From assembly GCF_900963305.1 (NCBI RefSeq), contig NC_042514.1:13656501-13720500 (forward strand): a stretch of 64,000 nt of DNA. Direction: 5' to 3'. This stretch comes from Echeneis naucrates. Its lineage: Eukaryota > Chordata > Actinopteri > Carangiformes > Echeneidae. A model generated the notes under the pieces. It did no database searches. It worked only from the letters and a program-made list of their open reading frames with translations, and was not told where the DNA came from. Numbering within the stretch: position 1 is the stretch's first letter; the number at the start of each line of letters is the position of its first letter. Shown piece after piece: positions 26,999 through 39,960 of the stretch. Both the position numbers and the translations under genes were made by a program.

Positions 26999-29586
26999 CT
27001 AAAAGACTGAGAAGAGGGAGCCGAGTGCCAAACCAGTGGCCGCTCCAGCGAGCATGCCCATAGCTACATCTCCTCCATCATCTCGCCGGCGCTCCTGAAT
27101 AATGACATGGTTCACTCCATGAGCGGGGTACCCACCTGGGAGACGATAATCATAATTATTCTCCAAAGATTTTCTGTACAACTTTTAACAGTTATAAATT
27201 AGATAAATAAATGCTCACACGGAACTGCAACATTCTGAAGAAAAACTATAATGTTTAGTACAGGCAACAAAACGTATAAAAAGAATTTTTTTTTGCCTAT
27301 TACAAGCTCCACTCTATGTTCAGTGTAATTGCTTTCTTCTGCACGTATACTGAAAAATACTTACCTTGGTACTGATAGGGATAGGCAACCGTGTAAGGCT
27401 GACCATTAGCAGCGTATACAGTCTGGGTAGCATGTGGGGGAGGGTAAGCATAGTCTCCATATGGGCCTGGGGCGTAAGCCTGATGAGAAGTGACAGGAAA
27501 GAAAATTCCTGATGATCGTCTCAGTGATATTTTGAAGCACTTCCATTTCATTATCAGTAGATGGCAGTAAGTTACAACAGTGTTTGCTGTTAAGTAGTGT
27601 TTGTCCTTAACTTTCAGATTTTACCACCTTCCAGTTTGATTTTCCCTTAAGAAGCATCATGTCTAACTTAGCAAAGGTATGAGGTAGAATATGTTAAGCC
27701 ATTAATTCTCTTATTAAATATGTAAATATTGTCTGAAATTTAAAAACAAAATTTTCCTGTGAAATATACTGCTCATAAAAATTAAGGGAACCATTAAAAC
27801 ACATTAGGCCATGATGAAAATATTATTCAAGTTGAAAATCTCTTCTAATTCGCATTGTATATATTTTTTTAATGAATAAAATGGTATGAATGACATTAAT
27901 GGCAAACAAACTTATCAACCCACTTTGAGCAGGATTCACTGTGATGTTAAAAATCCAAGAATCGGTGCAATTGCAGACTGGACTAATTTGCATGAATTTC
28001 ATCAAGGCAAAACACTAGTGTGTACGACCCCAGTGTCCCTGTATGCACTCCCATCAACATTGGGACATGCACCTGATGTATCAGTGGACAGTGTCCTGGG
28101 GGATCTCCCACCAGAGGTAGATCAGAGTATAAATAATCGTCTCAACAGTCTGTGGCTGTACTTGGCAGCATCAGATGCACTGATACATAACATTCTGTAG
28201 GTGCTCAATTTGGATATAGGTCAGCAGTACGTGAGGGCAAGTCAATGGCATAAATGATAAATATGCAGGGAAACACAGCAAATGTGCTTGCAAACACGTG
28301 TATGGGTGAACCATCATAGAGGAGCTGGACTAACTGATTGGGATGCATGGACCCCTCCATTCTACCAGCAGGTTATGTTTTTTTTACCTGAGGTGGGGGA
28401 GCATATTCTGAGTAGGGTGGTGGAGCAGATGCTGTCACTTCCTGTGCAAAGCTGATCTGAGGAGCAGCAACCACCTAAAAATATAAATACACAAATAAGG
28501 CCACCTCCCCTGTTTGTTATGTATGAACACCAAGAAGACCGCAACAAGGTATGAAGGTAAAAGGAAACCATAGATAATTATGAAAAAACCTTGTGGAAAC
28601 AGGTTACTAGTGCATTAAAGTTACCATAGCAGGTATATGTACAAAAGTAAAAAGAAGGGTTGAGGGTTATATTATACAGCTAGAAACAAGTGGAAAAAAA
28701 AGGTCTCTTAAGTCCTGATTTCCATCAGTGTCTCTTTGATCACAGAAATAATATTCAGGTCAAAGACGATTTTAAGTATGGATAATTGAAGGCAAAGCCC
28801 TATATTTCTTTTTGGAAATAATCTAAACACCAACAAGTAATTTAAAATTAAGGATAAACTCACTGCATTGACTCTCGCATCCTGAAGTGCCATGGTCCAT
28901 GCCCTGCCATAAAAGTGATAAACAATGTCATATTGGCATTAAATTTATTCAGTCTGTGCTAAAGCAAAATATATCACATATAATATAATATTGTGTACTA
29001 TGAATATACGGAGTCAACATGTACTACATGTAATGTCTTACAGCGCATCATCGGCACTGTCTGCACACAGGCTGATGACCCGTCCATCTCTGCACACTAT
29101 CTGGAGCAGGGCATCACGCTTCTTCCCGTCTGGTGGGTTGAGCTCTAAGAAGTGCAGGAGGAACAGAAGGGGTGCAGGTTTTGAAACACGACCAAAAATT
29201 GGTCTATAGTGCAAGTGTCAGCATCAGAGCATGCAACTGATGATAAGTACCTTGACATGCAGAAGAGCTGCGGATGTTAATGCAGTCAACCCTCATGTGA
29301 ATGTCATCCTCCATGTCGCAGCGTTGTTGATCATTGTAAAAAACAAGCCGTCCATCAGCCCACAAGTCGAACCAGTTTCTTTTCCACCGACGCAGTATGG
29401 TGCCTTCAAAGTAAAAACGTTGGAGTCAAGTTCACTTCATATATTTATGCTGCATTTCTAACCAAATGTCACAGCATCTTTACCATCTGGCTCAACCACT
29501 ATTCGTTAAATGTTAAAATTGTTGCAGCTTACTATGTGTGACTACTCACTTTGTCTATGGAGCCAACCACTCTTCACCATGGCCAT
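26999..29586 (-). CDS. plekhb2: Pleckstrin homology domain-containing family B member 2 (evectin-2)
   Basis: Seven exons (29550-29586, 29251-29403, 29042-29144, 28864-28903, 28388-28474, 27365-27479, 26999-27135) join in frame to 223 residues, against 222 in human. The N-terminal PH domain (about 4-108) begins 'MAMVKSGWLHRQSTILRRWK'. It keeps Lys20, which in human evectin-2 is needed for phosphatidylserine binding. A Pro/Tyr-rich linker follows ('APPPYSEYAPPPQ'). The C-terminal hydrophobic anchor reads 'GMLAGAATGLALGSLFSVF'. The family works in recycling-endosome membrane traffic. The first of two in-frame ATGs (MAM) is taken. A degraded Tc1-type transposon lies in the intron between the fifth and sixth exons. 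It is divergent to ing5. Confidence 0.95.
27770..28300 (-). mobile_element. Degraded Tc1/mariner-type DNA transposon fragment
   Basis: It starts with 'tactgctcataaaaattaag', the terminal motif of a Tc1-like family common in fish. Later phrases ('cctgtatgcactccc', 'ctgggggatctccc', 'gtgctcaatttggat') match successive parts of that family's antisense transposase region. Only the first third is present and it carries many changes and deletions, so it is an old, inactive fragment. It lies inside a plekhb2 intron. Confidence 0.6.
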
Positions 29587-31345
29587 CTCGGCAAAGACAC
29601 CTATGAGAAAAACATTTCTGTTTAATAATAAAACTGATAATAAAGCCGATGACTGGGCGTGGCTGAGTCACAACCTCGTGACTGCTAGCCCAATTGGGAA
29701 ACACGTGCATTTCCGGATAAAATACACTTATCAGTGTAAGTGTGTGAGAGGTTTGTTTTGACACTTAATGTCGGCTAATGTACAGAAACGTTAACGCAAT
29801 ATGGTTAATCACAACATCTGTTCAAGCTATCCTCGAAAAGGGGAAATAATCAGTGGCAGACTCACTTTGCTTCACATTTGATTTACACTGATCGGTCAGT
29901 GGAACTGTTACTTTGGGTCTCATGACCGCTTGCTCTCCTGATCGTAACGGATATATGTCAGTAGTAATGCTAGGCCGGGTAACTCCTTTCTTATCAAGAC
30001 AAAGTGAACAAAGAGTAACAACGTTGAATAACCGATAATATAAGAAGATTGATCAAGAGCTTGAAGAAATGCTTGGTTTGTCTCTTCTTTCTTTGCTGGT
30101 AGCTTAAAACACGGAGTTGCGTTATTTATAAGAGAGTAGCAGCAGTGAGCCGAGCAGCTGCTTCAGTGTTTCCTAAAACACCGAAACTGGCCCACTGGCT
30201 TCGATAAACACTTTTCCGATGCTTGCTCTACTTACGCAATAATATGAGGCTTCGAAAAACGCCGAAATGTCCTGTGAGGATAGCAAAACCACGGAAGTTA
30301 AATGTAAACAAAAGCCGATGTCGTCCTTTGAGCGCTGAGCCTGGACGATGAACCGTTGGACTGGAGCCTGATGCGGCCGTAGCTCCGCCCACCGAGCACT
30401 TTTTTTTCTTTTCAGATAAACTTTATTGAAATAACAAAATACACAATCTCACAGAGGAGCAAATTTACCGGTCTGTAGTTATAACCAACTGTACCAAAAC
30501 ACAACGAACATTGCTGAAACAAGCTAGAGGGCATTTAAAAAAAGGTTAATAGCAATAATTTTTAAAGTGAAATTTGTCTCAGTGTTGGAGAAAAAAAGTC
30601 AAAAAATACATTTTTAAAACAGTAAGGGTTGGCAAGTTTTGACTTTTGACCACAGCTCTTCTGTAATCAGAGTAAATAATCGGTTTAATAGCATCGCCGA
30701 TTCCCTTTGTCACTGCTCGGTCTCTGTACAAAGGGGGCGTTTGTTTCGAGTGACGTGAGTCATCAGCTGCCTGCATCGGAAAGTGATTGCAAAAGCAGCG
30801 TGGAAGTTTATTTGAATTATTTGCCCTCACGTGGTGGATGCACCCAGTGTCATCTCGATCACCGGGATTCATACCGACAGACGAAGGAACTGTTTGGTTC
30901 ATTGAAAATCCCGAGCCACTAAATGATTAAATATTGCTAGTGACGTTGATGTTTCTCTCCAGATTTGCGTATATAGTAAATGAAGTGAATGCGCTGCATA
31001 TGGCGTGCTGTGGACGAGAAGCGTCTGAGAAAAGTTGGGTTGATTCATGCGAGATGACACTCGCGCGCGACAGTTGGAGACGCTGCTGTCGCTGCGCATG
31101 CGAGTCACCAGCAGAGAAGTTGTATCCTGTGCGGACTCCAACTGGATGTGTGTGCTGAAGGGAAACTGATCTTGCCCCTGTGTAGAAGTCGGTGACGTTT
31201 GAATCCCGCCCGGAGAAGCCTGCCTCTGCTAGAAAAATCAAGACCCCTAAAGCCACTGACCGACGGGCGCTCCCGGCTAACAAATCAAGCCCGACAACTC
31301 TTCAGCTAACCAGATAAACGCAGAAGCTAAAATAGCTAACTTGAA
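29587..31345. promoter_or_regulatory. Divergent intergenic region of plekhb2 and ing5
   Basis: 1.76 kb between start codons. It should hold both promoters and their 5' untranslated exons. A T-rich stretch followed by 'cagataaactttattgaa' near 30412-30430 looks like the reverse complement of a polyadenylated end, possibly an old retro-inserted fragment of unknown family. A 'gcgcgcgacagttggag' CpG-rich stretch lies near 31060. No conserved reading frame was found. Confidence 0.45.
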
Positions 31346-34018
31346 ATGGCGACGGCAATATACCTGGAGCATTATCTTGACAGTGAGTATCCGGACGTAT
31401 AGTGTAGTCCCCACGTTTCCGCGCAGGTTTTATTCCTGTTGGGGGTTTCTTTAGTTTGGCCGTATCGAAGACTTTTTCGTTGGGCGGATGATTGACAGCA
31501 GTGTAGTGCGTTAGCAAATAGTTCACCAACGTTAGCTTGCTGGCTAACTAATTAGCGCCATGCATAGATACGTTTTTATGAAGTGAGGCAAACTGCGTGT
31601 AAAGCATTACATCTAACCAAAGAACAGTGTAACAACTAACCGGACTAGTATGGCGAATTAACGGAGTCAAGTATATGTACTTAGCTGGACTGTGTCCTTT
31701 TCGTGCTTTCTGCTACATTAATATGGCTAGCGGCGACGCAACTAGCAGAGGATTTATACGATTTTTCCCCCGCTAACACGTTAATGTCATGGTCACTTGC
31801 ACAAACTGCCTCGGCGTTTTAGTCCATTTTTATGTTTGTCTTTGGACAGCAGACATCACACAAATGCAACCTGTTGGTTGGTAACCGCGATTCGCGCCGG
31901 GGCGGGGAGCGTGAAGTGCGTCACATGTGAAATGTGTGGCAGCTGAGGACTGGAGCGCGTTTTCTGTCTGAGCTCAGAGCCGTCTGTTGCTTATTTAATT
32001 CATCACATCGTGGGGTTAACCTAACCTAACCCGATATATTGACAGCTACTCTGCGGACACATGGTATGGCATTACAGCAGCTAGTGCAGCTTAAAAAAAA
32101 TAAAATAAATAAATGCATGTCACGGTATTCACTCGCTCTTATTTTCTTTTCTCTTCTATATTATTCAGTCAGAGCAGATATAGTATTGTAAATAAAACAA
32201 TATGCTTCTATTGAAAATATTAGCAGTGTGGATTTTCTATTTTGTCCTCATCCTAACTTCTATTTCTTCCCTAGGTATTGAAAACCTGCCATGTGAGCTA
32301 CAGAGGAATTTTACTTTAATGCGAGATCTCGACAATAGGACAGAAGGTGATTACATTGTGTAATTCTTATTTAAATGCTATATTGGTTTGGAGCATTTAA
32401 AGATTTGCATGGTATTCTACCTGCACAGGTATTTTAAGTTATTTTGCCTGAGTAGAAGTGAGAGGTATGCATGGGACTTGGGTTTGGCATCATGATATCT
32501 TTATGAATTTGCTGTTTTTCAAGTTTGGTTATTTCATAGCAGATGTGTAAGAAAAGTAACATCTGTTCAAATGCTGCTCTTGCTGTTTTGTTTTTTTTGT
32601 TTGTTTTTTTTTTAAGTAGAGCATTTTTGTGTTGTATATTTTTTTAGTTAAGTTAGTTTAGACATTTCAGTTTTAATAACCTCTCTTGCAAGTGTTTTTC
32701 CATCATCACTGTCTTCCTCAACACTGTAATGTCCTTCTTGTCGTGCAGAAAAGAAAGGAGAAATTGACAAACTGGCTGAAGAGTACATAGCAAATGTGAA
32801 GAGCTTGGCATCAGAACAGAGGGTAGAACATCTGCAGAAGATCCAAGATGCCTACAGCAAGTGCAAAGAATTCAGTGATGACAAAGTCCAACTTGCAATG
32901 CAGACATATGAAATGGTCAGTTTGAAACATTCATACTGGAATTTTGTCACAGTGTTTTATATCTTTTCTATGGCAAATACAAATCTTTCGAGTTAGATAT
33001 ACTGTGTTGTAACAGTTTTATAAATAAAATGATTCACACAATGATGTTGCACTCAATATGGAATTCTTTTACCATAGGTTGACAAACACATTCGCAGACT
33101 GGATGCAGATCTGGCACGATTTGAGAATGAGTTAAAGGAGAAACTAGAAGTGAGCGGCTATGAAAGTACAGACGGAAGAGGGCTGAAAAGTAAGTAGAAA
33201 TGTTTTCCTCACAAGCAAAGGGGATGTATGCACATATTCACATGGAAATATTCCTCATAGAAAGTGATTCCCGGGGCCTGAGAGAGAAGCGTGGATCCAG
33301 AGGAAGAGGAAGAAAAGGCTCTGATGAAGATTCCCCCAGAAAGAAAAAGATGAAAAATAGGTAACATGGCACTGGTGGCTCAGTCAGGCCAAGGATGTAT
33401 TTGATAAAGTATTTGCACCTCACATTTTACCAAACATGAAAACCGAGTGTTCTGTTTATTCAGGGTGCAAATTACTGACAATTGCCAACTGTAGCTTGTT
33501 GGTGCTGGTTTAAACCAAGATCCGTGTGTTATGCTGGTCTTTCAGCCCAGATTTGAGTGATGCTCTACTGCCCATGCAGCCATCAGATGTTTTGGACATG
33601 CCAGTTGATCCCAATGAGCCTACGTACTGCCTGTGCCATCAGGTTTCATATGGGGAGATGATTGGATGTGATAACCCAGATGTAAGTCTTAAAATGAAAC
33701 GTCTTCCTTTTTTCCTGATGAAACCTGTTTGATTCCCTATTTTTACTGACATAAATTATCATCTTTGTTTTTAGTGTCCCATTGAGTGGTTTCACTTTGC
33801 TTGTGTTGATCTTGCCACAAAACCCAAAGGAAAATGGTGAGAACCATTTTAAGCACTTTGTGTGGTACATTTAACTGGTAGTTTTTCATGCACGATAGGG
33901 AGTTGAATTGAAGTGTTTTTACCCGATTGTCCTTTTTGTTTTCACCTCTTTCCCTCCTGTCTCTCTGAAATCTATTAGGTTTTGTCCAAGATGCACCCAA
34001 GACAGGAAAAAAAAGTGA
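31346..34018 (+). CDS. ing5: Inhibitor of growth protein 5
   Basis: Eight exons (31346-31382, 32275-32346, 32749-32915, 33078-33189, 33261-33360, 33546-33681, 33775-33836, 33979-34018) give 241 residues, against 240 in human. The N-terminal ING coiled-coil domain starts '[20 protein letters not shown]'. A basic nuclear-localisation stretch ('[10 protein letters not shown]', 'PRKKKMKN') follows. The C-terminal PHD finger (about 189-238) has zinc ligands Cys191, 193, 204, 209, His215 and Cys218, 231, 234. ING5 reads H3K4me3 as a subunit of HBO1 and MOZ/MORF acetyltransferase complexes. '[13 protein letters not shown]' is nearer ING5 than ING4. Which fish paralogue it is cannot be told. It converges on cep19. 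Confidence 0.95.
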
Positions 34019-34866
34019 GACTCTTCAGTTACATAAATGCTGAAGAAATAATGTACGAATTTATGGTGTAGTCTAATTGTCTAATATATATGTATTTTAG
34101 TTCCTGTCACTCTCCATAAAAAGGGTGGGTCATACAGCTTTTTGTCAACGGCCTGATCTGGATTTGAGTAAAACTACACTCTAGGCAACGTTATCCAGAA
34201 TCTACTGCCTTTACTTGTTGTGCAGTTGGATGTTAAGATCACTCTTTTCCGTTAGCTTTTAAGTAATTTTTTTCACCTGTATTGTTATTTGTGCACTCTG
34301 GGTAAAATAGCCTGGGTAGTGTAGTTTGAATTGCACAAATCATTGCCAATCAGAAAGTCTGTTTCCTCACATTTGTGTATATTGTCATAACTAACATCCT
34401 GGATTGTGGCTTCAGTATACTTGAAATATAAATTTTATAAAGAAATATTTTTTAACAAATTTAACAGCCTGCTGAGAATACAGTTTTAATCACCTAAATC
34501 CACCCAAGTAATGGTGGTAAAAGAAATAATGTCAGATTTTCAGTTACTACCTCCTTAATACATTAGCACTGCATCAATGACTGCAATTGATACCAATGTA
34601 ACAAATGGTATATCGATTAGCTTAAACCAAACAAGAAAAGCAATGTAGAATTCTTTACTGACTTAAAAACAGAAAGGAAACAAAAGTGACATCTTTGAAT
34701 GTATTATGGTACTAATGGTCAGTCAGTCAGTGTCAACTTATCAACTGAATGAGGTATTTAAGCACTTTGAATGAAATTTTCCCCTGAAGAGGTTTGATAC
34801 TGCAGGCTTGGTTTTTATAATATAGTTTATCTCATTTAAAACTCGGCCATTGTATGTTGCTTCAAA

Positions 34867-34902
<36 letters not shown>

Positions 34903-35563
34903 TTTTTTTTTTTTGTATGATACGAAATAATATTTTGTGGACAGTTCTTTTTCTCCAAAGATATATTTGTTGTAATGCTTCCTTATTGGTGAAGACTCAA
35001 ATTTTATTTAATAGGATTATAGCATCTTCTTTCATATTCAACTGTGAATATTACTCATTTAGATGTAAGCCACAAATAAAAGAGCCAAAGTCTTTGTATT
35101 TTGTAAAATTCAGTATTTTATACCAAATAAACATTCGATATTGCACTACTTCTGTCATTACTATTTGAAATGGAGCATGATACATGTGCCACTATTTGTC
35201 ACCTAATGCATTAACAAATGTCAAAGATTTTTAACATTTGTTTCTCCAAAACCCAATACATACAAATGGATAAACTAGATACTTTCCTAGTAATCAGACC
35301 TTGCTGATTTTGCTTAGTTTTGTTTCTAAAAAAAAGTTACTAAAAATATTTGTCAATTAAAGCAATTGACCCTGAAGTATGCAGTTAATATTAAGCCACA
35401 TGACACTATTCTGATTCAAACACAATGAGGTTTCAGTGCCAGCTGTTCAATTATACTGTTGTGGTCTTTAAAAATGAAGAAACTATCACAAGCCGTAAAT
35501 AGAAAAAAATATTTTCTTTTAAATGAATGAACTGACATATAAACAATACATTGGACAACAGTT
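34019..35563. other. Tail-to-tail region of ing5 and cep19
   Basis: 1.5 kb, strongly AT-rich. It contains an (AT)n tract at about 34868-34896 followed by a T-run, and AATAAA signals for the plus strand at 35075-35080 and near 35124. These would end the ing5 transcript after a 1.1-kb 3' untranslated region. No gene is seen. Confidence 0.6.
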
Positions 35564-36283
35564 TTAAAACTCATCAGACTCTTCATCCCAACTGCACTTT
35601 GCTTGGGTGTGTTTGCTGAAGTCCACCTCAAGGTCATAAACAAAGTCGGGATCGTCTTTGTGTCTGCGGTTTCTTTCAAACAGTTCATCCATTTGGCCTT
35701 TCTTGCGAGCCAGATTTTCATCATCCAGTTTATTCAGGTCTTCGTCAGGGTCCAGGTGGAAGGAGGCAAGGCTGTGCTCCAGGCTGAAGCCCTGCAGGTG
35801 ATCACGCAGGATGATGAGAAGCTTCTCTAGCTGGCTCTGAGACACTCCCTCCAGGTAGTCCCTGTGTCGAGAATGGCTCTTCAGCCTTTCTGCTGCCATG
35901 CTGCAGTCTGGAGGGCAAATAAAAAAACGATAAATAGGAAAGAAAGGGACTGTGCAGCTTGTTAATGGGGTCTCTGCTCACTGTTTCTTTAACTCAGTGA
36001 TCAGTACTATTATATGCCATACTAACAGCTCCCTCTACAATTTCTATGTATTGTTTTTCCAAGGAACAAAAACAGTATTTTTGCATGGGACTACGATTGT
36101 CTGTGGTTTCGATTGTGTGGTGTGTGATGTGCTAAATACTTATATTTGTTTACCTGAATACTTAGAGAAATTCCGCACAGGTATTATTCTTTTCCGCACC
36201 TTTTTAGTTTCAGTGTTCTGATAAATTAAAATTATGGACGGAGGGGAGAACTGCACTCCACATCGCTTTGCCTCCAAACGCAT
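35564..36283 (-). CDS. cep19: Centrosomal protein of 19 kDa
   Basis: Two coding exons (36154-36283 and 35564-35907) join at 'KYS/DCS' to give 157 residues, against about 163 in human. The start is '[21 protein letters not shown]', matching 'CGIRFQPPAIILIYE'. The core '[18 protein letters not shown]' and the end '[10 protein letters not shown]' are family hallmarks. CEP19 sits on the mother centriole and, with FGFR1OP/CEP350 and RABL2, helps to recruit IFT-B for ciliogenesis. A start at the internal Met of the second exon would lose the conserved N-terminus, so the upstream exon is chosen. It is head-to-head with pigx. Confidence 0.93.
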
Positions 36284-37128
36284 CTTCTTTCAATGACAGT
36301 TTCAGTTGGTTTCTGCCTGAGCTCAAGGTCCAGATTTGACCTCTAAAAACAATAACAACAATAACAATAATCAACCAGTGCTATTTGGATTGGTGGTTTC
36401 AATCTAAAGTGAGAAATAATCCCAAATGAACGGTATCCGCGATGTTTACATGTTCGGTCGTGTAATGTTAGTTGATGTAAAACCTGACAGTCTTCATCGA
36501 AGCCTGACTACATTTACAATAAGTATTTTATTTATTGCTTTTTAAATAGCTGTTATTCCATCAGTTGTTGAGGATTTTCTGAACAGCATGATTCATGCAT
36601 AACGACTGCCATAGTGTATTTTCACGACAGTTTTTTTTTTTTACATATTTAAAATCAGGCAGAAATGCAGCTTCTCTAAATCTAGGGTCCTTCGTGGTCC
36701 TTTTCCGTAAACAGGTTATACGAGCATACCACTGGCCATTGTAGTTTAGCTAAATAAACAGACTGTAAAGAGATCGTTAAAGTTCGCCTTTATAATTTTG
36801 ATGTATTTTGTACTAGTCGCTGTTTTGACCTGTTTGGCAACATGCCATTGTTTGAACAGAATGGGTAAAGTATATGATTATATTTAGCAGTTAAACTTAT
36901 ATTCAGTCAAAACTTCTGGAAGGATAAGTCGGACAGTTTCTTCGTTGAGCGTTGAGGAAAAAACTCGAAACAGGATTACGTTTAAAATTGAAAAACACTT
37001 TTAATAAACCTGAAAAACTAATAATCAATAATAAGTGTGGATTTGTTTTACATTCAAAACCAATTTGTTCTTCCGTTGGACTTCTGGTAATGACTAGCTG
37101 GGCATTCAACATTTATTCAAATGTTAAA
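36284..37128. promoter_or_regulatory. Bidirectional cep19/pigx promoter region
   Basis: 845 bp separate the two start codons. The sequence is AT-rich, without an obvious CpG island or TATA box in a convincing place. The same head-to-head arrangement is known in the human genome, so a shared promoter is plausible. Confidence 0.5.
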
Positions 37129-38596
37129 ATGTTAGTTTTTTGTCTACTCTTCCTTACTGAATGTTTGTCAAGGCTTATACAATGTAAAAGTAATCCGTTT
37201 AATGCCATAAACAGTCTGCGCTATCTAGTCCTGGCCTCTTGATCAACGCAGCCTTTTTATTTTTTACAGATGAGGATGAGAACCATTGTGGTCAGCTGAA
37301 GCAGTGGCTTGAATCCACATCAGTGTCAGTGTCTGTGGATATTAGTAAAAAGGGTTTCCACAGGTATTAACTGAGCAATATCCTCACTGTACCACAAGTG
37401 GAACAATCTTCCAATTGTGACAGACAGGAGTAACTGATTTTTATTTATTTTTGTCTTTTTGGGGTCATTTTTTTTAAGGGATCTTATAACAAATATTGAC
37501 CTTAGCCCGGATGTGCCCAGAGGTATCAGAGTTTTGCTGGTTTATCGATGGCCCAGCGGTGTCTACGTGGATCCATACCAACTTGCATCCCTGAGAGATC
37601 AAAGTGATTGGCAGGTTAATTAATATTATATGACTGAACAGAAACATACTTTGTTGTTACCCTGCAAATATGACATTAATTTCACAAAATATGTATGTGT
37701 CTAATTATTTACATATTTACCATTGTAAGATATTACTGGATTCCTCCATTGATCTTGAGGTGCCTGCTCACAAGACATTGGGATTTGTGACCTATGTGTA
37801 TCCCAACCATGGTGATCCCCCTCCTAGGGAGCTAAAAGTAGTAATTCCAATGCATGGTCGCTACCATGAGCCCTCATCTCAGAAAACCTTTACATCTGTT
37901 GATATGCAACCACCAGAGTTGCTGCTGCAGACTGAAAAATGTAAGTAATTCAAATTTATGTTGTGGTTCTGTGTCTTCTTCTCAGAAACAAGTAACCAAA
38001 ATGTTTATCTTATTACTTTAGTGTCCTACTGGAAATAATATATTTTGGCTACTTCACATGAGCTATGATGTTTGTGAAAGCAAGGATTTTTGAAGTTATG
38101 GGGCCAGATTTTAATAACATGACAGTGAAGTTGGAATACCATGATAATCGTTCTGATTAAGACTTACTTAATACCTGGACATTAAGGGCCCTTTTTATTG
38201 GTTGTCGGAAACTTAAAAGTCTATCTTTTCTTTAGGTATGCAACTCAACAGCTTCGAGCCTCACGCTATTGTGGATGCCCCCTGCACTGTCCACAATTCA
38301 AGCATGTGTCCGTGGGTTAAAGTCCAGTTTCAGCAGGTGTTTTCTCAAATTGTCTCAAAATACTGAGTGGAAAAAAGTTTTTTTTTTCTTTATTATACTA
38401 ATCATTGACTGTTCCTTTTCCTTTTTCCCCAATCAAAAATATTTGTATCCTCTAGGAGCATGGCCCCGTGAGTTTCCAACTTCCAGTTGGTGATGGGTCT
38501 TTGGTGATACCTGTATGCAGTGGAACTCTTCTGGTCACAATCATCTGCTGTGTGTTACTGTCAAAATATACATGGAAACACAGAATTTCTCTGTGA
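37129..38596 (+). CDS. pigx: GPI mannosyltransferase I stabilising subunit PIG-X
   Basis: Six exons (37129-37183, 37270-37363, 37479-37614, 37730-37940, 38236-38336, 38456-38596) give 245 residues, against about 258 in human. The first exon is my prediction: a short hydrophobic signal sequence 'MLVFCLLFLTECLSRLIQ' ending in a phase-1 donor that fits the next acceptor. The luminal domain carries the family marks 'GFHRDL', 'GVYVDPYQLASLRD' and 'MHGRYHEPS'. One C-terminal membrane helix ('VIPVCSGTLLVTIICCVLL') is followed by a short cytoplasmic tail. PIG-X binds and stabilises PIG-M, which adds the first mannose to GPI anchors in the ER. Confidence 0.9.
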
Positions 38597-39700
38597 TTGT
38601 CATCATACCTTGAGCTAAACAATTCACAAACATTTAACAGTTGTTATCTGATATTATATCTATGATTTTGATAAAAAGTATTATATATATATATAAACAT
38701 CAGAGAGACAAAAAAATAATCCCACACAGACACTAATAGACATTGGTATAAAAAAAAAAAGTGAATTGTATTGCTATAGTTTGAAATAAGAAATGCACTG
38801 AAAAACATTTATGATCAGTCACCCAAACAGAAGCGGTTTTGAGACATTTCCTCCTGTTGCAATCTTGGCTCAGAACAAGGAACATAGCCACAAGCCTACT
38901 ACCTGTGCAAACTGTACAAAGTTAGCAACTGAGTTTTGTTCTATTGTCTTCTACCAGTTTTTCTCATGTAAATGCCGTATTGTAAGTTAGTATTGCCATT
39001 TAAGACATACGACATAAGAGGACTTTATTTATCCCACGTATGTGAAATTCCTCTATAGCAACAAATATATGCATTCATTGTGTATATTCAGACTAATTCC
39101 GAAATGTTTCTAATCTCAAATCCTTGATGTGAGCTACGGATGTGTAAAATATATATTATAAATGACTTTTTAGACCTATACAGTTAAATATATATCCTTA
39201 TTCTTAGACCCAATTAAGTATTTATGTACTATATGTATATGAGGAAGTCATGTTAACATCATGTTAAGTTGCATTTTGGTGTGTTGCAAATTTCCTATCT
39301 TCATGATAAGTCGCCCGCAGTCGCTATTTCAGAGATCATATCTTTATTATTTAAGCAGAATGAATGCGTATTTGAACTCACAATCTTAAAAACGCATCGC
39401 CATGTCGGAAGACAAGATTGCATTAAAACATTTTGCTGTTTGAATCGCAGAAATGGCTCAAAGAGTCTTTAATATCATAAATATATAATATTCAGGCTCT
39501 CTGTCGCTGACTATAAATGTTTTCGACCTCTACCTTCCAGTTTGTTCAAAGTGTTAGTGTTTTATTATTGTTTTTTTTAATCCCCTGTAATACAAGGGTG
39601 TTATTATTATAAATGAAAGTGTTTGACGCACGGACTGTAATTTTTTTACTCCAGACTGCAGACAAACTTCACTAACCATTCATTTGAAACGTTCAGTGAA
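38597..39700. other. Intergenic region pigx-pak2 with a LINE/SINE tail remnant
   Basis: AT-rich, with a short (TA)n near 38682-38694. At about 39019-39062 the phrase 'ggactttatttatcccac...gaaattcctct' resembles the 3' tail shared by several fish LINE and SINE families. Nothing else was recognised. Confidence 0.45.
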
Positions 39701-39749
39701 CAGGCAGGGCTGGGTCGGTAGTTCCGCTTCCCCTTCGCCATAGCGGAAT

Positions 39750-39960
39750 TATCCAGGGGCTGAGAAGATAGAAGAAAAGTTCAATTGTAAATAGTTGTAG
39801 TGACATTTTTACAGGGTTGTTCGTATGCGGTGTGTGCCGTTGAGGCCCGATGTTACAGAGGGAGTACTTTTAACGGGCAGTCGCGGACATTTTTTTCTCG
39901 GATCGTCGAGGACCGTCCGGGAGTCAAGTTCTATTCAAGTTTAACTGCTGCGGACTCTCC
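39750..39960 (+). other. pak2: Probable non-coding first exon of pak2
   Basis: A GC-richer stretch with CpGs ends in a strong donor ('ctctccg/gtgagctcc' at 39960/39961), about 1 kb before the first coding exon of pak2. PAK genes have non-coding first exons. The start of the exon is a guess. Sequence up to 40270, rich in 'gctagc' and 'aacgttagc', is intronic. Confidence 0.45.

Noticed and set aside
30579-30902. 107-residue minus-strand frame between plekhb2 and ing5
   Set aside because: No homology recognised. It overlaps frames on the other strand and lies in a likely promoter or repeat-derived region.
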